Positions 7,962 through 16,902 of a DNA stretch of 64,000 nucleotides are shown piece after piece. The position numbers and the translations under genes are program-made. A model generated the notes under the pieces. It did no database searches, was not told where the DNA came from, and saw only the letters and a program-made list of their open reading frames with translations. Within the stretch, counting starts at the first letter, position 1. Each line of letters opens with the position of its first letter. Origin of the DNA: Clostridioides sp. ES-S-0054-01 (GTDB lineage: Bacteria; Bacillota; Clostridia; Peptostreptococcales; Peptostreptococcaceae); NCBI GenBank assembly GCA_021561035.1, contig CP067346.1, forward strand, positions 1,705,001 through 1,769,000. Direction: 5' to 3'.

Positions 7962-8690
7962 ATGATGATTAATAGGGTAAAATGGAATAAATTGGATTAT
8001 AATGAATTTTTAGAATATATGAAGTCTATGCAAGATATCAAATATAGAGATTTTAACAAAAAGCTCATACCTGGGACAGAAAATATCATAGGTATTAGAA
8101 TTCCCAATTTAAGAAAGTTATCAAAAGAAATAAGCAAAGGAAATTGGAAAGAATTTTTAGAAGTAGCAGAGGATACATACTATGAAGAAGTTGTACTACA
8201 AGGTATGATAATTGGCAATATAAATAGTAACTTTGAAGAAATTTTATACTATATAAAAAGATTTATATCTAAAATCAATAATTGGTCAGTTTGTGATGGA
8301 TTTTGTTCTGGCTTAAAGTATACGAAGAAATATAATGAAAGCATGTATGATATACTTAAAAAATATGTTTATTCAGAGAATACATGGGAAATTAGATTTG
8401 CATTAGTTATGTTTTTAATATATTATGTTGATGATAAACATATTAAGGAAATATTTGAATGCTGTAATAATATACAAAGTGAAGAATATTATGTTAAAAT
8501 GGGTATGGCATGGTTGCTATCAATTTGTTTTATTAAATATGAAGAAGAAACATTTCTATATATAAAAAACAATAATTTAGATGATTTTACTTATAATAAA
8601 ACGCTACAAAAAATAATTGAATCAAATAGAGTAGATTTAGAAAAGAAGAATATAATAAGAAGTATGAAAAGAAAGACAAGAAGATATTGA
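7962..8690 (+). CDS. AlkD-like DNA alkylation repair protein
   Basis: A 242-residue all-helical HEAT-like repeat protein of the AlkD/AlkC group. The active-site signature WSVCD (Trp108, Asp112) matches the Trp-x-x-x-Asp pair that excises alkylated bases in AlkD. The family normally acts on positively charged N3- or N7-alkyl purines in DNA. The start is one of two adjacent ATG codons after AAGGAG. It opens a run of five closely spaced genes that ends with a two-component system, so co-transcription is possible. Confidence 0.87.
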   Translation: MMINRVKWNKLDYNEFLEYMKSMQDIKYRDFNKKLIPGTENIIGIRIPNLRKLSKEISKGNWKEFLEVAEDTYYEEVVLQGMIIGNINSNFEEILYYIKRFISKINNWSVCDGFCSGLKYTKKYNESMYDILKKYVYSENTWEIRFALVMFLIYYVDDKHIKEIFECCNNIQSEEYYVKMGMAWLLSICFIKYEEETFLYIKNNNLDDFTYNKTLQKIIESNRVDLEKKNIIRSMKRKTRRY

Positions 8691-8703
8691 CGGAGGAATA
8701 TTA

Positions 8704-9378
8704 ATGAATAACAATAAGGAAAGAATTGATAAATTTTTAGAACTTCAAAGCAAAGGAATTAAATTTGCAGAGATAGCTCAAAATTTAAAGATTAGTCAAA
8801 GTACTTTAAGAACTTTTTTAAATAAAAAAGGGTATAAGTCAGAAAAAGGTAAATACATATTAAAAGACGAATTAAATTATAATGAAAACTTAGATAATAG
8901 AAATTTGGAAGAAGAAAAAGCTAGAGAATATGAAAAAAGTAAAAAGAATAATACAAGTAATATAAGAAAAGTAAGCACCAAGAAAAAGGCTTCTAATGAA
9001 AAGATTTTAAGTAAAAATGTCGAACAAATTGAGTTTAATGACACAGATTTAAAAAACACAAAAACCAAAAAAAATGTTAAGCCTAAAAAAGATAGAAAAA
9101 TAAATATAACTCAAGAAGATTTAGACAAGCTTTGTGAAGTGTATGATTGGTATTTAGAGGTAAAAGACCACAATATAAAACCAAAAAAAGTATCTAATAA
9201 AAAAGATGTACATATAGATAATGAACCCTTAAATGAATTAAAAACAACTAGAATACGTATAGATAAAGAAATATGGAATGACTTTGAAAGGTTATGTAGC
9301 AATTCTAGTTTTGAAAAACATCAAATACTTACACAAGCATTGAAAGAATTTATGAAAAAATATAAAAATCTACTATAA
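8704..9378 (+). CDS. putative DNA-binding protein with N-terminal HTH and C-terminal ribbon-helix-helix-like domain
   Basis: A 224-residue protein of no recognised family name. Residues 1-40 (IKFAEIAQNLKISQSTLRTF) look like a helix-turn-helix. Residues 45-135 are highly charged, rich in Lys, Asn and Glu, and probably disordered. The C-terminus, starting KTTRIRIDKEIWNDFE, resembles a ribbon-helix-helix DNA-binding fold with its short beta strand and two helices. GGAGGAATATTA precedes the ATG, 13 bases after the AlkD-like gene. The role is unknown; two DNA-binding ends suggest a regulator or DNA-organising protein. Confidence 0.6.
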   Translation: MNNNKERIDKFLELQSKGIKFAEIAQNLKISQSTLRTFLNKKGYKSEKGKYILKDELNYNENLDNRNLEEEKAREYEKSKKNNTSNIRKVSTKKKASNEKILSKNVEQIEFNDTDLKNTKTKKNVKPKKDRKINITQEDLDKLCEVYDWYLEVKDHNIKPKKVSNKKDVHIDNEPLNELKTTRIRIDKEIWNDFERLCSNSSFEKHQILTQALKEFMKKYKNLL

Positions 9379-9403
9379 AATACTACTATATGAGGTGCTT
9401 AAT

Positions 9404-10240
9404 ATGAATAAAATAGTAAAAAAAACAATTTTTCTAATGATTATATTAACAATATTTATTTTTACGTTGTCAGCATGTGAAAAAGAAGAACAACCTGATT
9501 CAGTTTATATTCAAGCAGAAGATAAAAATGAGGTAAAAATAGATGAGGGAAATGCAAAAGTGTTGAATATAGGAAAATCAGAAATTATAAATATAGATGA
9601 AGGTGATAAAGTAGACACATCCACAAAAATAGAAAATAATTCAACATTTAATATATCGAATGTTGAATTAATATATAATGAATATGATGAGAATAAAAAA
9701 ATTATATCTTCAGATAGTAAGGCTTTGTTGGATATGACTCTAATGCCTGGGAAAGTTGCTTATATAGAGTGTGGGCATAAAACTTTTGTAAAGAGTGTAG
9801 AAGTTTATGCATATGAATATGAGGCAGAGGGTAAGATAGTGTATGTTAATTTAAAAGAAAATACTATTAATATAAGAAATAATAATATTAAGCTAGAAAA
9901 TAGTAGTCAATATGAGGTACTATCTACATCAGAACTTAAAAAAGTAAATGAATCAAACGAGGGAATTACATATCAAGTAAAAGTAAAAAATTCATCATCA
10001 AAAGATTTAGGAAATATTATCCTTAAGACAGCAGAAGTTAATGAAAATGGAGAATATTTAATTGTAAATCGTGTGCCATCATATAAGATTTTAAAGGCTT
10101 CAGAAGAAATCGATATAGATATATTGTGTTCAACAAAAGCAAAAAGTGCTGAAATAGTGGGATATACATATGATGATATAAAAGAAAAAGCCAATGTAGA
10201 TATTGATTTAAAATCTCATAAAGTTAAGATAGACAAATAA
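9404..10240 (+). CDS. lipoprotein of unknown function
   Basis: About 278 residues. A lysine-containing N-terminus, a hydrophobic core and the lipobox LSAC with Cys25 mark a membrane lipoprotein; the mature part starts EKEEQPDS. Two repeated beta-rich segments (FNISNVELIYNEYDEN and SSKDLGNIILKTAEVNENG) look like FxLYD/Ig-type folds that describe the same pattern of contrasted residues. I chose ATG 9404, which has TGAGGTG 6 bases before it, over an in-frame GTG at 9395. It sits just upstream of the response regulator, so it may be part of the signal input (inference). Confidence 0.7.
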   Translation: MNKIVKKTIFLMIILTIFIFTLSACEKEEQPDSVYIQAEDKNEVKIDEGNAKVLNIGKSEIINIDEGDKVDTSTKIENNSTFNISNVELIYNEYDENKKIISSDSKALLDMTLMPGKVAYIECGHKTFVKSVEVYAYEYEAEGKIVYVNLKENTINIRNNNIKLENSSQYEVLSTSELKKVNESNEGITYQVKVKNSSSKDLGNIILKTAEVNENGEYLIVNRVPSYKILKASEEIDIDILCSTKAKSAEIVGYTYDDIKEKANVDIDLKSHKVKIDK

Positions 10241-10255
10241 AGGTAGGGGATACTT

Positions 10256-10927
10256 ATGAAGGTTTTGATAGTTGAAGATAATAAGATACTTTTAGAAAGT
10301 GTAGTAGAAGAACTTAGCAAACATTTTGAAACTGAAAAGTGTGAGGATGGAGAAGAAGCCTTATATTTAGTGAATCAAAATATATACGATTTAGTTATTT
10401 TAGACTTAATGCTTCCTAATATAAATGGAATTGATGTTCTAAAGAAGATGCGAGTTAATAATATAGATACACCTGTACTTATATTGACAGCTAAAGAGGC
10501 ATTAGATGACAAAGTAGAAGCATTTACTATAGGAGCTAATGATTATTTGACAAAACCTTTTTATATGGAAGAATTAGTAGCAAGAGTGTATGCTATACTA
10601 AGAACTAATGGGAAGATAAAAGAAAGAAACGGATTAGAATTTAAATCTTTATATTTAGATACATTAGAAAAAAGAGTGTATGTTGAAAAAGAAGAAATAA
10701 AACTTCAAAATAAACAGTTTAACTTGCTTGAGTATTTTGTATTAAATAAGGGTTCAATTTTATTAAAAGAACAGATTTATGATAGAATATGGGGAATTGA
10801 TTCAGATGCAACCATTGAAATAGTGGAGGTATATGTAAGTAATCTAAGAAAAAAGCTCAGTAAATATGGATATGATAAATACATTAAAACTAAACGTAAG
10901 GTAGGATATATATTCGATGATAAATAA
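10256..10927 (+). CDS. OmpR-family response regulator
   Basis: A 223-residue two-domain regulator. Receiver domain residues 1-115: acidic pocket Glu7-Asp8, phosphoacceptor Asp50 in YDLVILDLMLP, Thr in ILTAKE and Lys in YLTKPF. The C-terminal winged helix (about 125-222) has the OmpR DNA-reading region VEVYVSNLRKKLSK. It overlaps the kinase gene by 11 bases. By gene order, just upstream of trxA-trxB, it would be the C. difficile regulator CD1688, which I recall as a repressor of sporulation; that link is inference. Confidence 0.93.
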   Translation: MKVLIVEDNKILLESVVEELSKHFETEKCEDGEEALYLVNQNIYDLVILDLMLPNINGIDVLKKMRVNNIDTPVLILTAKEALDDKVEAFTIGANDYLTKPFYMEELVARVYAILRTNGKIKERNGLEFKSLYLDTLEKRVYVEKEEIKLQNKQFNLLEYFVLNKGSILLKEQIYDRIWGIDSDATIEIVEVYVSNLRKKLSKYGYDKYIKTKRKVGYIFDDK

Positions 10928-12149
10928 GAATGTATTTACTAGTACCAAAAATCATCTAATAAAAATGTATATTGTTGTAGTAGGTAGCTTTTTAATAATC
11001 TTTTCTATATTTATATATTCATATTTTAGAGGGCTTACATATAGTGGAATTGATAGTGAGATAAATGATGAGCTTGAATATATAGTTTCTCAATTTAAAA
11101 GAACTTCGTTTTTGGACCCAATAAGACTCAAAGACCCTAAAGATATGGTATATGTATACGAGGATGGTAGGATAAGTTACTATACTCAAAATGAATACTT
11201 TGATGAGTTGCTTCCAGATAGAAGACTAGATAAAAACAATTCGTTTTTTAAATACACAGAAAACGGATATACTTTTAGAGAATTAAATGTGGATGTAGGT
11301 AGATACCAAATACAGATAATTAGAAATATAGATTCTGAGATGAATTCTTTAAAACAGCTTACATCTGTTCTTATGATTGGAATCTTAATTTCTGTAATAA
11401 TCACTTACTTTGTTGCTGTATATCTTACTAGAAAGGCTTTAATTCCAATAGAAACAGCATGGAAAAATCAAGCTAAATTTATACAGGATGCTTCTCATGA
11501 ATTAAGAACACCAATAACAATAGTTTCATCAAAATTAGAAAGTATGTTGAAATCTCCAGAAAGTACAGTAAATGATGAAGTTGAAACAATAGCCACTGCA
11601 ATGAAAGAGACTAGAAGACTTAAAAAAATGATAACTGATTTATTGTCTCTTACTAAAGAAGACTCCATTGTCAAAATCAATTTAGAAGAAGTAGACTTAG
11701 AAAAATTACTGGAAGAAATATCAGAAGATTATATTGATATAGCTGAATTTCAGGAAAAAAGGTTTGTATTTAATTCTGAACTGAAGAATAAAATTATAAT
11801 AACAGATAAAAATAAACTAAGACAGCTTATATTGATTTTTATCGATAATGCTTTTAAATATACAAAATTGGGTGATGAGATAGTATTAGAATTAAAAGAA
11901 GATATAGAAGATGAGGTAACTTTACTTATAAGTGATACTGGTATAGGAATAAAAAAAGAAGAGATATCTCTTATATTTGATAGATTTTTTAGAAGTGAAA
12001 ATGTAAGAAATAAAGATTTAGAGGGTTCTGGGATAGGTCTTTCCATAGCACGCATGATTAGCTTAAATTTGTCTATTGAAATAAATGTAACCTCTGATAT
12101 AGGTATTGGAACTACCTTTGAATTATCAATACCAAAAAAGTTAAAATAA
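10917..12149 (+). CDS. sensor histidine kinase
   Basis: A 410-residue kinase with membrane segments at about 15-37 and 148-170 flanking a roughly 110-residue extracellular sensor. The dimerisation domain has DASHELRTPI with phospho-His194; the ATPase domain has the N box at Asn311 (IDNAFKYTK), G1 DTGIGI from Asp340, and G2 GSGIGLSIA. A clear HAMP domain is not evident after the second membrane segment; the linker is short. The overlap with the regulator gene means they are translated together. Confidence 0.93.
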   Translation: MINKNVFTSTKNHLIKMYIVVVGSFLIIFSIFIYSYFRGLTYSGIDSEINDELEYIVSQFKRTSFLDPIRLKDPKDMVYVYEDGRISYYTQNEYFDELLPDRRLDKNNSFFKYTENGYTFRELNVDVGRYQIQIIRNIDSEMNSLKQLTSVLMIGILISVIITYFVAVYLTRKALIPIETAWKNQAKFIQDASHELRTPITIVSSKLESMLKSPESTVNDEVETIATAMKETRRLKKMITDLLSLTKEDSIVKINLEEVDLEKLLEEISEDYIDIAEFQEKRFVFNSELKNKIIITDKNKLRQLILIFIDNAFKYTKLGDEIVLELKEDIEDEVTLLISDTGIGIKKEEISLIFDRFFRSENVRNKDLEGSGIGLSIARMISLNLSIEINVTSDIGIGTTFELSIPKKLK

Positions 12150-12304
12150 TAAAAAAATAAAAATCTGTTTTTACAAATAAAGAATGGGTATACTAATTAG
12201 TATAAAATAAAATATAAAAACACCTTATAAAAGTAAAATTATATTTACAAATATCATAGTATAATTATATAGGGATAATAAAGTTTAATAGGAGGATTTA
12301 AAAA

Positions 12305-12622
12305 ATGGCAAAAGTTATAAATACATCTGAATTTAGAAATATTGTTGAAGGTAGTAAAGGGGTAGTTGTAGTGGACTTCTTTGCAACTTGGTGTGGACCT
12401 TGTAATATGTTAGGTCCTGTATTTGCAGAATTGGGTGAAGAAATGAAAGATGAAGCTAGATTTGTAAAAGTTGATATAGATGAGAGTTTAGAAATAGCTC
12501 AACAGTTTAGTGTGTCTACAGTACCAACTATGATTATATTTAAAGATGGAAAACCAGTAGAAACTTTAATTGGATTCATGCCAAAGAACAAAATTGAAAT
12601 GAAAGTAAAATCATATTTATAA
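12305..12622 (+). CDS. trxA: thioredoxin
   Basis: A 105-residue thioredoxin with the redox motif WCGPC (Cys30, Cys33), the FFATWCGPC strand and the cis-proline loop STVPTMIIF. Length and fold are standard. AGGAGG lies 8 bases before ATG. It is followed after a few bases by a thioredoxin-reductase-like flavoprotein, so the two form a system for reducing cytosolic disulfides. The reductase is not the standard NADPH type (see next gene). Confidence 0.96.
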   Translation: MAKVINTSEFRNIVEGSKGVVVVDFFATWCGPCNMLGPVFAELGEEMKDEARFVKVDIDESLEIAQQFSVSTVPTMIIFKDGKPVETLIGFMPKNKIEMKVKSYL

Positions 12623-12638
12623 AAAATGGGTGAGTATT

Positions 12639-13517
12639 ATGAGATATGATATAGCTATAATAGGTAGTGGTCCAGCTGGATTATCTGCTGCTATAAATGC
12701 AAAAATAAGGAATAAAACAATTATCATGTTTGGTAATGATAATTTAAGTAATAAGCTTGTTAAAGCTCCTTCAATAGACAATTATTTAGGTTTCTATGAT
12801 ATAAGTGGTGATGAATTAAAAGACAAGTTTAAATCACATATAGATAGTATGGATATTTCAATTGAAAATAAAAGAATAAATAATATTTATGCTATGGGAG
12901 AATACTTTGCAATAATGTCTGGAAATGATATGTATGAAGCTACTACTGTAATCCTTGCAACTGGGGTAGAGTATACTAGACCAATCAAGGGTGAAGAAGA
13001 ATTTCTAGGAAGAGGTGTAGGTTATTGTGCTACGTGTGATGCACCACTTTATAGAAATAAAAAGGTAGCAGTTATAGGATATAACGAAGAATCTAAAGAA
13101 GAAGCAAATTTTTTAAGTGAACTCACTTCAAAGACTTATTTTATACCTATGTACAAAAAAGACAATCTTATGAGAAGTTCGGATAACCTAGATGACTCTA
13201 TTGAAGTTATACATGACAGACCAGTACAAATAGATGGAGATAAACTTGTGAACAAAGTATCTTTTAAAGAAAACCACATTGAAGTTGATGGAGTATTCGT
13301 TATAAAAGATAGTACAGCTCCAAGTGCATTGGTTCCTGGAATAGAAATTGATGGTATTCATATTAAAGTTGACAATAATATGAAGACTAGTATAGATGGA
13401 TGCTTTGCTGCTGGAGATTGTGTTGGAAAACCATATTCTTATATAAAAGCAGCTGGGCAAGGTCAAATAGCAGCATTAAATGCTGTTTACTATTTAGATA
13501 AATTAAAGAGGGCTTAA
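12639..13517 (+). CDS. trxB: thioredoxin reductase-like flavoprotein (probably not NADPH-dependent)
   Basis: About 292 residues. The FAD motif GSGPAGLSA (9-17), the redox pair CATC (Cys130, Cys133) and the C-terminal FAD motif AAGDCVG show a low-molecular-weight thioredoxin reductase. The NADPH-binding site is altered: the usual GGGxSAxEEA reads GYNEESKEEA (147-156), and the HRRxxxR stretch that holds the 2'-phosphate is replaced by MYKKDNLM. This is the pattern described for ferredoxin-dependent flavin thioredoxin reductases in clostridia. ATG 12639 was chosen over GTG 12630, with GGGTGA before it. Confidence 0.88.
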   Translation: MRYDIAIIGSGPAGLSAAINAKIRNKTIIMFGNDNLSNKLVKAPSIDNYLGFYDISGDELKDKFKSHIDSMDISIENKRINNIYAMGEYFAIMSGNDMYEATTVILATGVEYTRPIKGEEEFLGRGVGYCATCDAPLYRNKKVAVIGYNEESKEEANFLSELTSKTYFIPMYKKDNLMRSSDNLDDSIEVIHDRPVQIDGDKLVNKVSFKENHIEVDGVFVIKDSTAPSALVPGIEIDGIHIKVDNNMKTSIDGCFAAGDCVGKPYSYIKAAGQGQIAALNAVYYLDKLKRA

Positions 13518-13551
13518 TATTTATATTCATTAACTTTTTAAAAATATTTAT

Positions 13552-13600
13552 AAAAAACTGTCTTGAAATAATTTGATTATTTTAAGACAGTTTTTTATTT
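13552..13600 (+). terminator. terminator of trxA-trxB
   Basis: AAAAAACTGTCTT (13552-13564) pairs with AAGACAGTTTTTT (13584-13596); the inner AAATAAT/ATTATTT extends the stem. It ends in T-rich sequence. Confidence 0.88.
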
Positions 13601-13725
13601 ATAAATTATTATTATTAAAAGTATTTTGAAATGTATATTTAATTACTTTTATTCAAAAAAATCCAACATTATATTGTGAAACATTAGAATTATTCATAAT
13701 ATATTCCAAAATTTATAAATAATGG

Positions 13726-13775
13726 TTGAAAAATATAATTAAGAGTACTATAATTTAATTAAGTAATTACTTAAT
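13726..13775 (+). promoter_or_regulatory. promoter and palindromic operator of the ArsR gene
   Basis: TTGAAA (13726-13731) and TATAAT (13749-13754) are 17 bases apart. Directly downstream of the -10 is the perfect 18-bp palindrome ATTAAGTAATTACTTAAT (13758-13775). An ArsR-type repressor bound there would block transcription start, so autorepression is likely. Confidence 0.75.
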
Positions 13776-13790
13776 CAAAAAGAGGTATTT

Positions 13791-14159
13791 ATGGAAAACT
13801 TGGTCAAAATATTTAAAGCATTGAGTGATGAAACTAGACTTAACATACTCATATTAGTATCCAAGAGAAATATATGTCAAAAGGGGATTTCTAAATATCT
13901 AGGGATTTCAGATTCTGCTGTTTCACAACATATAAAAATATTAAAAGATGTTGGTATAATAACAGGATATAAAGAAGGATACTATGTTTTATATCATATT
14001 AATAAAGAATCATTTAATATATGCGTAGATTTTATAAACTCTATGTTAAGTAATTCTAGTGAAAGCTTTATAGATGTATTTGATATAAATACAATACATC
14101 TAGGATGCAGTAAAGAATGTAAATCTATAAAAAAATGTTGTAAGAGAAGGGAGAAATAA
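13791..14159 (+). CDS. ArsR-family transcriptional regulator with Cys-rich tail
   Basis: A 122-residue winged-helix protein. LFKALSDETRLNIL-type start (residues 6-20) and the recognition helix SDSAVSQHIKILKDVG are family hallmarks. The tail contains LGCSKECKSIKKCCKRREK, with four cysteines and one nearby His (HLGCSK), a probable metal or cluster-sensing site. GAGGT precedes the ATG. It is followed 2 bases on by the NifX-like gene; together they form a small self-regulated operon. The inducer (metal, redox or Fe-S state) is not known. Confidence 0.88.
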   Translation: MENLVKIFKALSDETRLNILILVSKRNICQKGISKYLGISDSAVSQHIKILKDVGIITGYKEGYYVLYHINKESFNICVDFINSMLSNSSESFIDVFDINTIHLGCSKECKSIKKCCKRREK

Positions 14160-14161
14160 TA

Positions 14162-14533
14162 ATGAAAGTATGTATACCAGTAGAAGAGAATAAAGGATTG
14201 GACAGCAAACCATATGGACATTTTGGTTCTGCTCCAATTTTTGTTGTGTGTGATTTAGAAAGTGGAGAAGTTAAATCTTTAGATAATGGAGATTTAAATC
14301 ATGAACATGGAAAATGTCAACCATTAAAAGCATTGTCAGGTACAACTGTAGATGCAGTAGTAGTTGGAGGAATAGGACAAGGAGCTATAGTTAAGTTAAA
14401 TGGCATGGGAATAAAAGTTTACAGAGCAGAAGCTGATACTATAAGTGCTAATTTAGACCTACTTAAAAATGGAAAATTAGTAGAGTTTCCATCAAACCAT
14501 ACTTGTTCACATGATGGATGTGGACATCATTAA
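14162..14533 (+). CDS. NifX/NifB-type dinitrogenase cofactor-binding domain protein
   Basis: A 123-residue protein of the NifX/NifB/MTH1175 family: MKVCIPVEENKG, YGHFGSAPIF (residues 19-28), and the conserved GGIGQGA turn with a C-terminal CSHDGCGHH metal-type tail. Members bind or carry iron-sulfur or iron-molybdenum clusters. In non-diazotrophs the role is usually unknown. It is co-transcribed with an ArsR regulator that has its own Cys-rich tail, which suggests metal or cluster traffic. A NifH-like protein is encoded elsewhere in this window at 60.9 kb, but no link is shown. Confidence 0.82.
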   Translation: MKVCIPVEENKGLDSKPYGHFGSAPIFVVCDLESGEVKSLDNGDLNHEHGKCQPLKALSGTTVDAVVVGGIGQGAIVKLNGMGIKVYRAEADTISANLDLLKNGKLVEFPSNHTCSHDGCGHH

Positions 14534-14537
14534 AAAC

Positions 14538-14580
14538 AAAATAGCTGATGAAATGTGTATTTCATCAGCTATTTTATTCT
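14538..14580. terminator. bidirectional terminator
   Basis: A perfect 17-bp stem (14538-14554 with 14559-14575, loop GTGT). Both flanks are T-rich for the strand leaving them. It separates the NifX-like gene from the convergent 14675 gene. Confidence 0.9.
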
Positions 14581-14674
14581 TTTAATAATATTATTTTGAA
14601 ACTTATAATTTAGGTTTTTGTGATTTTTTGGTAACGCCTTTGGTAAGGTCTAAAGTTTATAAGTTTACTACAAT

Positions 14675-15130
14675 TTAGATTTTTTTTGTATGTTTTTCTA
14701 TATAGTTAATATCATTTAATATGTCGTTAAGTTCATTATTGAGTGTTTTTAAATCATCACTATCTACATTGTAGTTTAAAAATAGTTCTTCTACATTATC
14801 AATGATAGCGTTGACTTTTCTGGTAACTTCAACAAATGTTTTAAAGTTACTACTATTTTTAGCATTTAGAAATTTGTTTAAATCCTTTGATATAAATGAT
14901 ACTATTTCATATTCATCATTAAATAGACCTCTACCAATAGGATATGGTTCAATTCTTTGTAAAAAGTATTGATCTTTAGCATTAATATTATAAGTATAAG
15001 ATATTTCCCAACCGTCTCCTAAATCAAACTTGATAAAATATAAGGTACTACTTACTTTTGATATTTTTGTCGCTCCAAGTTGCCTTAAAAGAACTTCAAT
15101 TGAATCACCTTGAACAGTATTAATATTCAT
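14675..15130 (-). CDS. conserved hypothetical protein
   Basis: About 151 residues, not recognised. The first half is beta-rich (ISKVSSTLYFIKFDLGDGWE), and the last 40 residues are a likely helix with heptad-like spacing (ELNDILNDINYIEKHTK). No catalytic motif, signal peptide or membrane segment is seen. ATG 15130 was chosen over GTG 15136 because AGGGGA lies at the right distance. It ends 100 bases from the bidirectional terminator and its gene faces the permease-free gap. Confidence 0.65.
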   Translation of the reverse strand: MNINTVQGDSIEVLLRQLGATKISKVSSTLYFIKFDLGDGWEISYTYNINAKDQYFLQRIEPYPIGRGLFNDEYEIVSFISKDLNKFLNAKNSSNFKTFVEVTRKVNAIIDNVEELFLNYNVDSDDLKTLNNELNDILNDINYIEKHTKKI

Positions 15131-15166
15131 ATACACATCCCCTTTAGTATTATTATACTATATTTT

Positions 15167-16432
15167 TTAAAATTTTATAATCAAATAAACAGTGGATATA
15201 ATAATAGATATAATCATAAGTGGAAAACCTATTTTGAAATACTCTTTGAAAGATATAGGATGACCATTTTTATTACCTATACCTGCTAGTACAACATTGG
15301 CAGATGCTCCTATTAGTGTTCCGTTTCCTCCAAGACAAGCTCCAAGAGATGTTGCCCACCATAATGGCATCACATTAATTCCTTTAGCTTGCATAGTCAA
15401 AATAAGAGGAATTAGTGTTGCAACAAATGGAATATTATCTAAGAAAGAAGAAACTATTGCTGATAACCATAATATTAATAACATTGTAAATATAAGATGT
15501 CCTTCTGTAAGCCCAATCAATGCCTGAGCTAATTTGTTTATTATGCCAACTTCTACTAATCCACCTACTACTACAAACAATCCCATAAAGAATAAAATTG
15601 TAGACCATTCAATACCTGCCATAATTTCATCTACATCTTGTTTTCCTATCAGAAGCATTATAGATGCTCCTGTTAGTGCTATAACAGAAGAGTCTATATG
15701 GATTGTACTGTGAAACATAAAACCAAAAAGTATGAATGCTATTAAGATAAGACTTTTTATAAGTAGAGGCTTATCTTTAACAGATTTTTTTTCATCGAGT
15801 TTTAATATTGCGTTTTTAGCTTTTTCATTTACAGTAAGTTCTTTTCCATAAATAAATCTAAAGCATATTATAGTTATAGCAAGTATTACTATAACAACAG
15901 GACCTAAATTTATTACAAAGTCCATAAAACTAAGATTGGCAGCACTACCAATCATAATATTTGGAGGGTCTCCTATAAGAGTTGATGTTCCTCCTATATT
16001 TGAAGCTAAAATCTGTGTTATTAAAAATGGAACTGGATTAAGTCCCAATATTTGTGTAATGACTATAGTCATTGGACCAATAAGTAAAACAGTTGTAACA
16101 TTATCTAATACAGCTGATAAAATAGCTGTTATAATAGCAAAGCAAATCATTATCTTCCATGGGTCACCTTTAGCTTTCTTTGCAGTCCAAATAGCTATGT
16201 ATTCAAATAGTCCTGAGTTTTTAACAACAGCTACAAATAGCATCATACCAACTAATACACCAATAGTATTGAAATCTATATGGCTTAATCCTTCATCAAG
16301 TGTAAGTATATTGAATATTATCATTAATAGTGCACCGCCAACAGCTGCTACGGATCTGTTTACCTTTTCTGTAATAATAGCTGCCATAACTATTAAAAAT
16401 ATACATATAGCTATTATTTGTTGAAATTCCAT
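15167..16432 (-). CDS. ArsB/NhaD-type ion transporter (IT superfamily permease)
   Basis: A 421-residue polytopic membrane protein with about eleven to twelve segments. Two repeat signatures are visible: SAVLDNVTTVLLIGP and, in the second half, SSFLDNIPFVATLIP, plus TSTLIGDPPNIMIGS and GTLIGASANVVLAG. These are typical of the ArsB/NhaD/SLC13-like superfamily; substrates in the group include arsenite, Na/H and dicarboxylates. The exact substrate cannot be read from sequence. GGAGGT precedes the ATG. The gene may be co-transcribed with 14675-15130. Confidence 0.85.
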   Translation of the reverse strand: MEFQQIIAICIFLIVMAAIITEKVNRSVAAVGGALLMIIFNILTLDEGLSHIDFNTIGVLVGMMLFVAVVKNSGLFEYIAIWTAKKAKGDPWKIMICFAIITAILSAVLDNVTTVLLIGPMTIVITQILGLNPVPFLITQILASNIGGTSTLIGDPPNIMIGSAANLSFMDFVINLGPVVIVILAITIICFRFIYGKELTVNEKAKNAILKLDEKKSVKDKPLLIKSLILIAFILFGFMFHSTIHIDSSVIALTGASIMLLIGKQDVDEIMAGIEWSTILFFMGLFVVVGGLVEVGIINKLAQALIGLTEGHLIFTMLLILWLSAIVSSFLDNIPFVATLIPLILTMQAKGINVMPLWWATSLGACLGGNGTLIGASANVVLAGIGNKNGHPISFKEYFKIGFPLMIISIIISTVYLIIKF

Positions 16433-16902
16433 AATATAAGTACCTCCATTTGTATTATTTTGTGTCTAATGCTAGTACTATATATAGTATTACTTTTTTA
16501 TTGTTTTTTCAATGGATGTATAAAAGTATATTATTTAACAAAGTTTTTATAAAACTTAACAGAATTTAAAGAAAATTTTTATTGTTTAAATAAATTTTTA
16601 AATTATTCCACTGTTAATAATATTAAACGACAAACGAAAAAATATACTCTTTAAAGTAGAATTTATTGTACCTAATAATAATTATAAAATATTAAATATA
16701 TCTATATTATAAAAGTAATAAAAAAATTGAATTCGAATATAAAACTGCAATATATAAAAAAGATTATTCATTTCAAGCCTTGTAATTTGATTTTATAAAT
16801 ATTATAATTAAATTAATGAATTTTTAATAAGGAATTATTCATTTTTTTGATTTTAAGATTTATTGAGAAAACAAGATTAAATAGGGGAGGGGAATTAATA
16901 TA
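16433..16902. other. 470-bp AT-rich intergenic region between divergent transporters
   Basis: It separates the IT permease (minus) and the alanine symporter (plus) and must hold both promoters. The sequence is very AT-rich with no clear open frame, strong hairpin, riboswitch or repeat. GGGGAGGGG just before 16903 is the ribosome site of the symporter. Confidence 0.6.
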
